Shown here piece by piece: positions 17,781 to 27,551 of a stretch of DNA of 64,000 nucleotides (the stretch's first letter is position 1; every line of letters starts with the position of its first letter). Below the pieces are notes generated by a model. It saw only the letters and a list, made by a program, of their open reading frames with translations, did not search any database and was not told where the DNA came from. The DNA lies in NCBI RefSeq assembly GCF_902502825.2, contig NZ_LR723670.1, positions 3,061,001-3,125,000 of the forward strand, written 5' to 3'. The translations under genes were made by a program, and so were the position numbers. This DNA is from Pseudorhizobium flavum. GTDB taxonomy: Bacteria; Pseudomonadota; Alphaproteobacteria; Rhizobiales; Rhizobiaceae.

Positions 17781-18290
17781 ATGATGAAAATCCCTTCGTA
17801 CCTGTCGCTCCCGATCCGTTATGTGCCGGTGCCCATCCTCGAAAGAGCGACGCAGATGGTCTTTCGGAAAGTCCTCGCCGAGCATCCGGACCTCTTCCAT
17901 CGGCTTGGTGCCTATCGACAGAAACGGTTCGCCTTCCGGCCGACCGATCTGCCCGTCGCATTTATCGTCAACCCATCGCTCCCGTCCCTCTCCGTCATCC
18001 GGAAGACGGAGAATGCCACAGCCGACTGCACAATCGAAGCTACGATCGTCCACCTGCTAGCGCTCCTGGAGGGCCGGTGCGATGCCGATGCCCTGTTCTT
18101 CGCCCGCGAGATCACCGTCACGGGCGATATGGAAGCAATGCTCGCGCTTCGAAATGCGCTCGACGACAGCCTGATCGACCTGCCGACAGAGATCGGCAAG
18201 CTGGGGGGGCCTTTTGGCTCGCTGCTCAGATGGTCGGCCTCCGAGATACGCGAGCGAGTTCTTCCACGGGAGCAACAGAGATGGAACTGA
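17781..18290 (+). CDS. ubiT: UbiT-like SCP2 lipid-carrier protein for anaerobic ubiquinone synthesis
   Basis: 169-residue protein with an SCP2 sterol-carrier domain (PVAFIVNPSLPSLSVIR, TATIEATIVHLLALLEGRCDAD-like core with FFAREITVTGDMEAMLALRN). UbiT binds ubiquinone or its isoprenoid intermediates in the oxygen-independent pathway. Start at ATG 17781 (second ATG follows) behind AGGA at 17772-17775. Its stop overlaps the start of ubiU (ubiU ATG 18281), so the two are translated together. Confidence 0.85.
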   Translation: MMKIPSYLSLPIRYVPVPILERATQMVFRKVLAEHPDLFHRLGAYRQKRFAFRPTDLPVAFIVNPSLPSLSVIRKTENATADCTIEATIVHLLALLEGRCDADALFFAREITVTGDMEAMLALRNALDDSLIDLPTEIGKLGGPFGSLLRWSASEIRERVLPREQQRWN

Positions 18291-19258
18291 TTTGTCCGGC
18301 AGGCACCCCAGCCGCCTTTCGTGAGGCCGTGGATGCCCGTGCCGATGCCGTCTATTGCGGCTTTGCCGACGAGACCAACGCCCGCAACTTCCCCGGCTTG
18401 AACTTCAGTCGTGAGGAACTGGCGAGATCCATCTCCTACGCACGGCAGAAGGGCGTTCGAACCCTGGTGGCGCTCAATACCTTCATGCGCGCGGGAAGCG
18501 AAACGCTCTGGTACAAGAGAGCCGCCGACGCGGTCGCCGTCGGCGCGGACGCGTTGATCGTGGCTGATTTCGGCTTGATGGCGCATGTGGCAGAACATCA
18601 TCCTGAGCAGCGCCTGCATGCATCCGTGCAGGCCTCCGCGTCGAATGTCGATGCCATCAACTTCCTGGTCACGGCATTCGGCGTGAAGCGGGTCGTCCTG
18701 CCGCGAACCCTGACCATCGCCGACATCGCCCGCATCGCCCGCAAGATCGACTGTGAGGTGGAGGTCTTTGTCTTCGGCGGGCTGTGCGTCATGGCTGAAG
18801 GCCGCTGCTCGCTCTCCTCCTATGCCACCGGCAAGTCGCCGAACATGAACGGTGTCTGCTCGCCCGCGACACATGTGCGATACCGTGAAGACAGGGGCGA
18901 GCTCGTCTCCGAACTCGGCGACTATACAATAAACCGGTTCCCACCCGGAGAGGCGGCAGGCTATCCGACCCTGTGCAAGGGCCGTTTCGAAGTCGCCGAC
19001 AGTCATGGCTATGCCTTCGAGGACCCTGTGTCCCTGGACATCATGGATCACGTCGACGCCCTGCGGGAGGCAGGGGTCAGCGCGCTCAAGGTGGAAGGCC
19101 GCCAGCGCGGCAAAGCGTACGTTGCGGAGGTCGTCGGCACCTTGAGGCGCGCACTCGCGGCTCAGGGGGCCGAGCGCCAGGCGCTCCTCAGCCGCCTGCG
19201 CCATCTGAGCGAAGGACAGAAGACCACATCCGGCGCCTACGAGAAAAGATGGAGATGA
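18281..19258 (+). CDS. ubiU: Oxygen-independent ubiquinone hydroxylation protein UbiU (U32 family)
   Basis: 325-residue member of the peptidase U32 family, not a peptidase in this role. UbiU and UbiV form a complex, each with a 4Fe-4S cluster, that hydroxylates the ubiquinone ring using prephenate instead of oxygen. The cluster Cys are visible in GGLCVMAEGRCSLSSY, MNGVCSP and YPTLCKGRF. Start ATG 18281 lies inside the ubiT 3' end. It is followed by ubiV with overlap. Identification rests on the U32 sequence plus the T-U-V order. Confidence 0.88.
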   Translation: MELICPAGTPAAFREAVDARADAVYCGFADETNARNFPGLNFSREELARSISYARQKGVRTLVALNTFMRAGSETLWYKRAADAVAVGADALIVADFGLMAHVAEHHPEQRLHASVQASASNVDAINFLVTAFGVKRVVLPRTLTIADIARIARKIDCEVEVFVFGGLCVMAEGRCSLSSYATGKSPNMNGVCSPATHVRYREDRGELVSELGDYTINRFPPGEAAGYPTLCKGRFEVADSHGYAFEDPVSLDIMDHVDALREAGVSALKVEGRQRGKAYVAEVVGTLRRALAAQGAERQALLSRLRHLSEGQKTTSGAYEKRWR

Positions 19259-19263
19259 AGTGC

Positions 19264-20196
19264 ATGCCTGCGACCGCCAGCCTGACCCTCGGACCCGTGC
19301 TTTATCTCTGGGACGGCCCCAAATGGCGTGACTTCTATTTCCGCATTGCCGACGAGGCGGACGTCAGCCGCGTGGTGATTGGCGAGACCGTCTGTTCCAA
19401 GCGGCTACATTTCACCGAGCCCTACATCGCCGATGTCGTAGAAAGATTGGCGGCGGCGGGAAAAGAGATCGTGTTTTCCACGCTTGCGATGGTGACGCTG
19501 GAGCGGGAAAGCCAGCATGTACGCAACCTGATCGAGACGACGACGAACCTGGTGGAGGCAAGCGACCTGTCCGCCCTGGGTCTCCTGAACGGCAGAGAGC
19601 ACGTGATCGGCCCCCTCATCAATGTCTACAACGCGGCGACGGCAAGGCTTCTGGCGTCTCGCGGTGCGCAGACAATATGCCTGCCGCCGGAACTACCGAT
19701 GACGTCCATTGCGGCGATCGCTTCGGACGCAAGGGAAGTGGACTACGAAGTCTTCGCCTTCGGGCGGATGCCGCTCGCGATATCGGCCCGTTGCGCCCAT
19801 GCGAGATCCAAGGGACACATCAAGGACAACTGCCAGTTCGTCTGCGGCGAAGAGCCAGATGGTCTTCCCGTCCGGACACTCGACCGACAATCCTTCCTGG
19901 TCCTGAACGGCGTCCAGACGGTGTCCCACACCTGCCAGATGCTTGCCGCGGAACTGCCGTCGTTGCGCGAGGCGGACGTTTCGCGCTTCCGGCTGTCGCC
20001 GCAGGACTGTGACATGGTGGCGATTGCGGAGGTGTTCGCTGATCTTCTGGCGGATCGTATCGCGGCTGAAGAGGCTGTGGCACGGGTCGGCCTCGTCTAT
20101 CCGGAGGTTCCCCTCTCGAATGGCTTCCTTCACGCCCGCGAAGGTGCGGCCTGGGTAGCGCGAGGACGCAACACCGCCGCCCACGCCACACTCTAG
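19264..20196 (+). CDS. ubiV: Oxygen-independent ubiquinone hydroxylation protein UbiV (U32 family)
   Basis: 310-residue partner of UbiU. Typical opening is LTLGPVLYLWDGPKWRDFYF, and the cluster Cys are in ARCAHAR, NCQFVCGEEPDG and SHTCQML. Start set at ATG 19264 because GGAG (19251-19254) lies nine bases upstream; ATG 19255, which overlaps the ubiU stop as ATGA, and ATG 19249 are alternatives that add three or five residues. Last gene of the ubiT-U-V operon. Confidence 0.88.
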   Translation: MPATASLTLGPVLYLWDGPKWRDFYFRIADEADVSRVVIGETVCSKRLHFTEPYIADVVERLAAAGKEIVFSTLAMVTLERESQHVRNLIETTTNLVEASDLSALGLLNGREHVIGPLINVYNAATARLLASRGAQTICLPPELPMTSIAAIASDAREVDYEVFAFGRMPLAISARCAHARSKGHIKDNCQFVCGEEPDGLPVRTLDRQSFLVLNGVQTVSHTCQMLAAELPSLREADVSRFRLSPQDCDMVAIAEVFADLLADRIAAEEAVARVGLVYPEVPLSNGFLHAREGAAWVARGRNTAAHATL

Positions 20197-20549
20197 CGGT
20201 CTCACACAAAGCTTCTGCTGCCTCTACCCAGACTGGGCGAGAGGGCCCAGTGGAAAGGCAGATCTGCTCTTTCCTTTCCAGCCTTTTGCTACAGGTACTT
20301 TCCATCCAGCCAATGGGAGGAGCCGCTTGAGTTTCAGCAGCGATAGGAATAGGTGTGCCACGACCAGGCCGGGCCCCTCTGGCAGCCATCGGCTGTGATG
20401 TCGGACTGGAAAAATTCGATCTGGGTGTCCCGGTTTTGATCAGATAGCGGCCGTCGACGATCTAGCTTGCTCCACACACCAACCGGTGCGGCGGACGACG
20501 GATCAATGACGCCATGTCCGGGCTCCCGCAGAAAAGGACAGGGTGCAAA
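20197..20549. other. 353-base intergenic region ahead of the TerC gene
   Basis: No gene seen. I looked for a yybP-ykoY manganese riboswitch, common before TerC genes, and did not recognise its conserved GGGGAGUAGC-like core. Short GC-rich inverted repeats occur (for example around 20226-20255) but no T run follows. An AGGA site at 20536-20539 serves the TerC gene. Confidence 0.4.
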
Positions 20550-21203
20550 ATGGGCGAAATGTTTTCGCAGGAAGTGCTGACCGCCTTCATGCAGGTCATC
20601 ATGATTGACCTAGTGCTGGCTGGGGACAATGCCATCGTTATCGGACTCGCCGCCGCCGGGCTTCCGAAGGAACAGCGTAACAAGGCGATCCTAATCGGCA
20701 TCATTGCCGCCACGGTGCTTCGCATCGTTTTTGCCGCGGCGACGACGCAACTGCTGCAGATTGTCGGACTGCTGCTGGCAGGTGGCGTTCTGCTTCTATG
20801 GGTATGCTGGAAGATGTGGCGCGAACTGCGCACGACACATGCCGAGGAAACCGACGCGACGGAGGCGCTTGAGGATCAGGATCTCAATGCCGACGGCACG
20901 GTTGCGGGCACCGTACCCCGCAAGACATTTGCACAAGCCGCCTGGCAGATCGTCATTGCCGACGTCTCCATGTCGCTCGACAACGTTCTGGCTGTGGCCG
21001 GTGCCGCGCGCGAGCACCCGACGGTTCTGGTCTTCGGCCTGGCCCTGTCCATCGCGCTGATGGGCCTTGCCGCAAGCTTCATCGCTCGCCTGCTGCACAA
21101 GCACCGCTGGATTGCCTATGTCGGCCTCGCGGTGATCCTCTATGTCGCCCTGGAGATGATCTGGCGCGGCTTTAACGAGGTGTCGCCCTATGTAGGGCTC
21201 TGA
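20550..21203 (+). CDS. TerC family integral membrane protein
   Basis: 217-residue membrane protein with about six or seven helices. It carries the TerC signature VLAGDNAIVIGLAA near the N-terminus and its repeat ADVSMSLDNVLAVAGAAREH in the second half, with the acidic residues that bind a metal ion. Family members (Alx, YkoY, YceF) export manganese or load it to exported enzymes. Start at ATG 20550 behind AGGACAGGG; an earlier ATG at 20514 has no site. Monocistronic, with a bidirectional terminator downstream. Confidence 0.85.
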   Translation: MGEMFSQEVLTAFMQVIMIDLVLAGDNAIVIGLAAAGLPKEQRNKAILIGIIAATVLRIVFAAATTQLLQIVGLLLAGGVLLLWVCWKMWRELRTTHAEETDATEALEDQDLNADGTVAGTVPRKTFAQAAWQIVIADVSMSLDNVLAVAGAAREHPTVLVFGLALSIALMGLAASFIARLLHKHRWIAYVGLAVILYVALEMIWRGFNEVSPYVGL

Positions 21204-21222
21204 GGGGAACTCGGTTCAATAG

Positions 21223-21256
21223 AAAACGGCGCAGCCATTGCTGCGCCGTTTTTCTT
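21223..21256. terminator. Bidirectional intrinsic terminator
   Basis: A 12-bp perfect stem (21223-21234 with 21241-21252) with a 6-base loop, flanked by A and T runs (TTTTTCTTT on the plus side), between convergent TerC and aldehyde dehydrogenase genes. Serves both. Confidence 0.88.
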
Positions 21257-21275
21257 TGTGATCGGCTTAGACGCC

Positions 21276-22727
21276 TTAGATGGGATAATGAATATGCCCG
21301 TCTTGTACCGTCAGCCAGCGAAGCTCCGTGAACTCGGCAATACCGGCCTTGCCCCCAAATCGCCCGTAGCCGGAGTCTTTGACGCCGCCGAAGGGCATCT
21401 GCGCCTCGTCGTGCACCGTCGGCCCGTTGACATGGCAGATGCCGGATTCGATGCGGCGCGCCACACTCATGGCACGATTGACGTCGCGACCGAATACGGC
21501 CGCAGACAACCCGTATTCCGTGTCGTTGGCAATCCGGACCGCCTCGTCGATCGAGCCAACCCGCACGACCGAGGCGACGGGCCCGAAGCTCTCTTCCGAA
21601 TAGATACGCATCGCCGGGGTAACTCGGTCGAGAAGCGTCGCGTCCATCAGCGTCCCTTCGCAGCCACCGCCGGCGGCGAGTACGGCGCCCTTGGAAACGG
21701 CATCCTTGACCAGGGCCTCCACACGCTGTGCGGCTTTCAGATCCACCAGCGAACCAAGCGGTGAATCGCTGCGACGCGGATCGCCGGCCTTAAGCGTACG
21801 AACCTTGGCGGCCATGGCTTCAACGAATTCGTCAGCGATCTTCTCGTCGACGACCAGGCGCTCCGTCGACATGCAGATCTGCCCCTGGTTCATGTAGGCG
21901 CCGAACGCGGCTGCGGCGACCGCCTCTCCGACGTCTGCATCGTCCAGAACCACGAGAGGCGCCTTTCCGCCGAGCTCCAGCAGGGCTGGCTTCAGGTGCC
22001 GCGCAGCGGTTTCGGCGATGATCTTCCCGACACGCGTGGAGCCGGTGAAATTGATCCTCCGGACTGCCGGATGCGCAATGAGCGCTTCCACGATCTTGCC
22101 CGCATCCTCCGGCGCGTTGGAAATGGCATTGAGCACACCTTCCGGAAGCCCCGCCTCATGAAGTGCATCGACAATCAGGCGGTGGGTGCGAGGGCAGATC
22201 TCAGAGGTTTTCATGACGACGGTGTTGCCACAGGCGAGCGGCATTGCGATCGACCGCACGCCGAGGATGACCGGCGCGTTCCAGGGTGCCATGGACAGGA
22301 CGACGCCTGCCGGCTGTCGCACAGCCATTGCGAGGCTGCCCGGCCGGTTCGACGGAATCACCTCTCCGGCGATCTGCGTGGTCATCGATGCCGCTTCCCG
22401 CAGCATGTCGGCTGCAAGCCCGACGTTGAACATTGCCCAGCCTGCCGTGGCGCCGGTTTCCTCGGCCATTGCCGAGACGAATTCCTTCGCCTTCTCCTGC
22501 AGCCGGTCAGCCGCCGCCATGAGTAGCTTCCGGCGCTGACCCGGGCCGATCGCCGCCCAGGCGGGAAACGCCTTCGCGGCCGCATTGGCGGCCTGCCGAG
22601 CCTCGTCGATGGACGCTGCGGCCACCTTCGACGCCACCTCGCCTGTTATCGGGTTCATGCGCTCGAAATAGCGCCCATCGGCGGCTTCCATTTCGATGTT
22701 ATCGATCTTCAGTCCCAGGATGCTCAT
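21276..22727 (-). CDS. NAD(P)-dependent aldehyde dehydrogenase
   Basis: 483-residue class 3-like aldehyde dehydrogenase, closest in feel to salicylaldehyde/vanillin dehydrogenases. Catalytic Cys in NQGQICMSTER, general-base Glu in LELGGKAPL, cofactor motif FTGSTRVGK. Start placed at ATG 22727 (GGAG eight bases before); an ATG at 22766 overlaps the livF stop as ATGA and would add 13 residues. It is the last gene of the Liv operon, so the aldehyde is probably derived from the imported compound. Substrate unknown. Confidence 0.85.
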   Translation of the reverse strand: MSILGLKIDNIEMEAADGRYFERMNPITGEVASKVAAASIDEARQAANAAAKAFPAWAAIGPGQRRKLLMAAADRLQEKAKEFVSAMAEETGATAGWAMFNVGLAADMLREAASMTTQIAGEVIPSNRPGSLAMAVRQPAGVVLSMAPWNAPVILGVRSIAMPLACGNTVVMKTSEICPRTHRLIVDALHEAGLPEGVLNAISNAPEDAGKIVEALIAHPAVRRINFTGSTRVGKIIAETAARHLKPALLELGGKAPLVVLDDADVGEAVAAAAFGAYMNQGQICMSTERLVVDEKIADEFVEAMAAKVRTLKAGDPRRSDSPLGSLVDLKAAQRVEALVKDAVSKGAVLAAGGGCEGTLMDATLLDRVTPAMRIYSEESFGPVASVVRVGSIDEAVRIANDTEYGLSAAVFGRDVNRAMSVARRIESGICHVNGPTVHDEAQMPFGGVKDSGYGRFGGKAGIAEFTELRWLTVQDGHIHYPI

Positions 22728-22762
22728 GCAGTTCTCCACTATCCTCGCATTGTTGGGGTCGA

Positions 22763-23468
<706 letters not shown>

Positions 23469-23476
<8 letters not shown>

Positions 23477-24197
23477 GATCATCTCCCAGATAGGCGCGCA
23501 CGACCTCCGGATCTCGCAATACTTCGTCGGTGGGCCCGTCAGCAATCTTGCGGCCGGCATTCATCACGACACAGCGTCCGCACAATGCCCGGATGGCATC
23601 CATGACATGTTCCACCAGCAAGATCGTCATGCCGCGCTGCTCGAGCGACTGGATCAAATCTATCCCGGTGCGCAATTCAGTCGGATTGAGGCCCGCTAAC
23701 CACTCGTCGAGCAGGAGAAGGTCGGGCTCGGCAGCGAGCGCCCGCGCAAGCTCCATCCGTTTCTGGTCGATATAGGTCAGGTCGCTAGCCTTCTCACCGG
23801 CACGCTCGGCAAGCCCGACTTCCTCCAGATGGTGCAGGGCGCGCTCGCGGGCTTCCTCGCCCCACAGCCTCTGCTTGCCGAAGGCGAGCGCGGTCTGAAC
23901 GTTTTCCGAAACGGTCAGCGATGGAAGGGCCCGGACCAGCTGGAACGTCCGGGCTACCCCCTTTGGCGCAATGCGATGGGGTGCAAGTCCCTGGATCGGC
24001 TCGCCCTTCAACGCGATCACCCCCTGCGTCGGGGCAAAGAAGCCGGAGATCATGTTCATCACGGTTGTCTTGCCGGAGCCGTTTGGTCCGAGCAGACCGA
24101 CCACTTCGCCTGCCGCCAGCGAAAAGCTCAGCTCGTTGACGGCGGTCAGTCCGCCGAAGCGCTTGGTTATGCCGGACAGCGCCAGGATCTCGGTCAT
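23469..24197 (-). CDS. livG: Branched-chain-type ABC transporter ATPase (LivG)
   Basis: 242-residue ATPase with Walker A LLGPNGSGKTTVMN, signature LTYIDQKRMELAR (LSGGQ replaced, as usual in LivG) and Walker B LLLLDEWLAGLNP, followed by LLVEHVMDA. The start ATG overlaps the livM stop (ATGA at 24194-24197). A longer frame reading into livM is ignored. Second ATPase of the importer. Confidence 0.88.
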
Positions 24198-25150
24198 TGT
24201 ACGGCCTCCACTCCAGCGGCGGATCCCTTGGCGGACGTCCGGCGGGAGGTCAGGTTCTCGACCGCCGCCAGCACACCCTTCGGCAGCACGAAGACGATGG
24301 CGATGAAGATCAGGCCGAGGATGATGGGGTAGTGGTTCGGGAAATTGGCCGAAAGCCATTCGAACAGCAGGAAGAGCGGGATTGCACCCAGCAACGGGCC
24401 CCAGAGCCGGTCCGCACCGCCGAGCAGGGCCATGATCAGCGTCAGGAACGACGTGGTCGGATTGAAGACGATGCTGGGCTCGATATAGGTCCAGCGCGGC
24501 GCCTGGATTGCACCAACAAGGGTGATGATGACGGCGCTGATGGAGAACAGCGCGAGCTTCACGCCGGCGATGTTGATGCCGCAATGGCTTGCCACCACCT
24601 CATCGTCGCCGATCACCTTGAGAGCCAACCCCAGCCGGCTGCGGCCGATCGCCCAGGAGAACAGGAGCGTTGCAGCAGCAAGCGCCAGCAATTGCCAATA
24701 GATGCCTTCGGGCGTGACCGGCAGGAAGATATAGCGGCCTAGCGTGCCGGTGATGTTGACCTCGTACCAGGTGACGAGCTGCCGAACGAGTTCTGCCAGG
24801 CCAAAGCTGAAGATGACGAAGTAGACGCCCGCGAGCCGGAGTGTCGCAAGCCCCACGACGAGCGCAACGGCCAGGCCCACAAGGCCGGCGGCCACGAGGA
24901 CGAGGATATAGGGCAGCACTTCACTGAGCACGCTGACGGTATAGGCACCGATCCCGAAGAAGGCGACGGTGGCGAGCGACACGTAGCGCGTCGGACCTGA
25001 GAATAGGCCCCAGGCGGTGGCGAGCACCACGTAGCCAGTCATGCCAATCATCAGCGTGACGGCGTACTCGCCGGCAAAGAAAGGCACACTGGCAAGCGCG
25101 GCGAGCAGCGCCAGGAAGAAGACGGCGGAGGCGAGGGTCTTCAGGGTCAT
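24194..25150 (-). CDS. livM: Branched-chain-type ABC transporter permease (LivM)
   Basis: 318-residue membrane protein with eight to ten helices. The LivM pattern is clear in the N-terminal YAVTLMIGMTGYVVLATAW-like stretch and the cytoplasmic GRSRLGLALKVIGDDEVVA loop that contacts the ATPases. It overlaps the livH stop by four bases (ATGA). Full length. Confidence 0.87.
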   Translation of the reverse strand: MTLKTLASAVFFLALLAALASVPFFAGEYAVTLMIGMTGYVVLATAWGLFSGPTRYVSLATVAFFGIGAYTVSVLSEVLPYILVLVAAGLVGLAVALVVGLATLRLAGVYFVIFSFGLAELVRQLVTWYEVNITGTLGRYIFLPVTPEGIYWQLLALAAATLLFSWAIGRSRLGLALKVIGDDEVVASHCGINIAGVKLALFSISAVIITLVGAIQAPRWTYIEPSIVFNPTTSFLTLIMALLGGADRLWGPLLGAIPLFLLFEWLSANFPNHYPIILGLIFIAIVFVLPKGVLAAVENLTSRRTSAKGSAAGVEAVQ

Positions 25151-26019
25151 CGCGAGGATCTCCCGAACAGGCCGGCCGGACGCCAGAGCAGCACGGCCAG
25201 GAAGATGACGTAGGTGGCGGCAAGCGTCAGGCCAGGATCGAGGTAGGAGGCGACAAAAGTCTCGACCAGTCCGAGGATCAGCCCTGCAGAGAGCGCTCCG
25301 AGGATATTGCCGACGCCCCCCATGATCACCACCACCAGTGCCTTCATGGTGAAGACAACGCCGGCGGTGGCCGTGAAGGTCTGATAGGTGGAAACGACGA
25401 CGCCACCTGCCGCCGCCAGGCTGCAGCCAATCGCAAAGGCGAAGCGTGCGGCTCGATTGACGTCTATGCCGACCAGCGGAGCCGATTTCGGCGCCACCGC
25501 GACAGCCCGCAACGCCGTGCCCCAGAGGGTGCGCGTGAGAAGCAGGTACAGCCCGCCGCCGATGACGATAGCGAGCGCGAGCGCAAGCAGCCTGTTGGCG
25601 GCAACCACGGCACCGAACACGTCGATGCCGACATTCAGATAATTGTAGCTGGTATAGTTGGAACCGAAGACGACCAGCATCACCCCCTGGATCACGAACA
25701 GCAGCCCAAAGGTGGCCAGGATGGAATCGATTTCGAGGCTCTCCCGACTAGCGGAGCGCAAGACGAGCGGTCTCAGCATCAGGCCGTAGATCACGTAGCC
25801 GAAGGCGAACCCGATCGGGACGGCGATCAGCAAGCCAAGGACGGGGTCGATCCCCCACTGTCCGTAGAGAACATAGGCCAGGAACGCGGCAGCGATGATC
25901 GTCTCGCCATAGGCAAGGTTCATGATCCTCGCGATGCCGTACTGGATCGTCAGTCCCATCGCGATCAGCGCGTAGGTCCCTCCAAGCACCAGTCCGGAGA
26001 TAAGGGTCGTGGTGAGCAC
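25147..26019 (-). CDS. livH: Branched-chain-type ABC transporter permease (LivH)
   Basis: 290-residue permease with about eight helices; typical segments are GLVLGGTYALIAMGLTIQYG, IMNLAYGE and the TLWGTALRAVAVAPKSAPLV coupling loop. The start codon is GTG at 26019 behind AGGAG, with six bases spacing. It lies 145 bases downstream of the binding-protein gene with a hairpin between. Confidence 0.87.
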   Translation of the reverse strand: MLTTTLISGLVLGGTYALIAMGLTIQYGIARIMNLAYGETIIAAAFLAYVLYGQWGIDPVLGLLIAVPIGFAFGYVIYGLMLRPLVLRSASRESLEIDSILATFGLLFVIQGVMLVVFGSNYTSYNYLNVGIDVFGAVVAANRLLALALAIVIGGGLYLLLTRTLWGTALRAVAVAPKSAPLVGIDVNRAARFAFAIGCSLAAAGGVVVSTYQTFTATAGVVFTMKALVVVIMGGVGNILGALSAGLILGLVETFVASYLDPGLTLAATYVIFLAVLLWRPAGLFGRSSR

Positions 26020-26110
26020 TGCCTGCTCCTTCTTATGGGCCAGATCCCGGCAAGTACGTGCCGTCGGATATCATCCCGGATGTCAGCAAAAGCGGGTGTC
26101 GAAATCTGTC

Positions 26111-26130
26111 CTCTCCCCGGAGGGGGAGAG
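26111..26130 (-). other. Stem-loop between binding-protein and permease genes
   Basis: CTCTCCCC (26111-26118) pairs with GGGGAGAG (26123-26130). Without a T run on the minus strand it is more likely to stabilise the upstream binding-protein mRNA or attenuate transcription into livHMGF, a common way to make binding protein in excess. Confidence 0.5.
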
Positions 26131-26164
26131 GCTTTTCTGTAGACAGGCTTTGCGCCGTAGCGGC

Positions 26165-27391
26165 CTACTTCTTCCAGGCGGGCCGCGGGATCATCGGCTC
26201 TGCAGCACCCGGACGATCGGATGGCGCGATGGCGACGAACTGTCCGTCTTGCCACTGACCGGCCCACCACAGGTCACGAAGCTGGTTGTTTTCAAGCTTG
26301 GTCTCGCCGAGTACCGTCTCGAAGGTGCCGGAAGCGATTTCCTCGGCAACTGCCTCACGATCGAGGCCCTTGCGCTTGATGGCTTCCTGCAGGATTTCCA
26401 GCGAGGCATAGGTGATCACGCTCGCCCAGTAGTCGGGAGCCTTGCCTGTCGCAGCCTCGTGGCGCTTGCGGTAGTCCGCGATCTTCTCGCTGGTGCCGTC
26501 GATGCCACCGATCCCCATGATGCCGTTGATGGCATCGCCATTGTTCTTTTCATAGATAGGGAACGCGGTGCCGACACCAAAATAGAGGACCTTCGGGTTG
26601 AAGTCGGCGACCTGCGCCTGTTGCGTCAGGGCAAAGGTTTCCGGCGGGTAGGAGAAGGCCACGAAGGTGTCGGCGCCGCTCGCCTTCGCTTCGTTGATCA
26701 TTGGCGTGAAGTCGGTCGTGCCGACCGGGTAGGTCTTGTCATAGACGACTTCGAGACCGGCCTCCTGGAACGAAGGACGAGCCGCATTGACCAGATCGAT
26801 ACCGAAGCCGTCGGCGATCGAGATCATCGCGACCTTCTTGTTGATCGTTCCGTTTTCGGCCGCATCGGTAAGGACTTTGGCCAGGGCGCTCGTGTAGTCG
26901 TGGCCGCCGCCGAGCATCCAGAAGCTCTTCTTCCAGCGTTCGGCGAATTCGGGTGCCTTGTCCGTCACCGAAGTGGCAGCCAGATGCGGATAGCCGTAGC
27001 GGTCAAGCAATGGTGCTGCCGCCAGATTGTAGCCAGTGCTCCACGGCGGCAGGATGAAGTCAACCTCGTCCTGGGTTGCAAGGCGCTGTAGCGCCCGCAC
27101 GAGCTCCTCCGCAGAGGAACGGTCGTCGTATTCGACGACTTCGATCGGCAACCGCTTGCCGTCGGGCATTTCCAGCCCGCCTGCGTCGTTCACTTCCTTG
27201 ACCCAGAGCTGGTAGTTGGGCAGCGTCGTGATGCCGGTACCGCCGGCGTTCGGCCCGGTCAGCGAAAGCGCGTAGCCGATCTTGACCGATGCGCGCTCCT
27301 GGGCGGTTGCGACCGCGCCCATACCAAATGCGAGCGTCGAGACGGCCAAAGCCGTCGTGCGCAGGATCTGCCTGCGTAGCAAATTCTTCAT
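26165..27391 (-). CDS. ABC transporter substrate-binding protein, LivK-like (type I periplasmic fold)
   Basis: 408-residue binding protein with the peripla_BP_6 fold (VKIGYALSLTGPNAGG opening, the DDRSSAEE region that shapes the ligand pocket). The signal peptide has a twin Arg (LLRRQILRTT) followed by a hydrophobic run ending at AQE, so Tat export is possible. The ligand is unknown; the co-transcribed aldehyde dehydrogenase and the AraC regulator suggest a compound broken down through an aldehyde rather than leucine. GGAGG precedes ATG 27391. It is the first gene of the operon. Confidence 0.85.
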   Translation of the reverse strand: MKNLLRRQILRTTALAVSTLAFGMGAVATAQERASVKIGYALSLTGPNAGGTGITTLPNYQLWVKEVNDAGGLEMPDGKRLPIEVVEYDDRSSAEELVRALQRLATQDEVDFILPPWSTGYNLAAAPLLDRYGYPHLAATSVTDKAPEFAERWKKSFWMLGGGHDYTSALAKVLTDAAENGTINKKVAMISIADGFGIDLVNAARPSFQEAGLEVVYDKTYPVGTTDFTPMINEAKASGADTFVAFSYPPETFALTQQAQVADFNPKVLYFGVGTAFPIYEKNNGDAINGIMGIGGIDGTSEKIADYRKRHEAATGKAPDYWASVITYASLEILQEAIKRKGLDREAVAEEIASGTFETVLGETKLENNQLRDLWWAGQWQDGQFVAIAPSDRPGAAEPMIPRPAWKK

Positions 27392-27551
27392 GGATTCCTC
27401 CCTCGGACCCGCTCCACCGGGCCATCATGATCAATCCGACCGCGGTTCTACGGGGTCGGCTCGACTTCCTGACGGTAACAGGCCTAACGAAGGACGGAAT
27501 AGACTTTTACAGGAGATACTGGTACTTCTCACGGAAAGCAGGACCCCCGAC

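Noticed and set aside
20197..20549. yybP-ykoY riboswitch before TerC
   Set aside because: The conserved core was not found by eye; a covariance search would be needed to exclude it.
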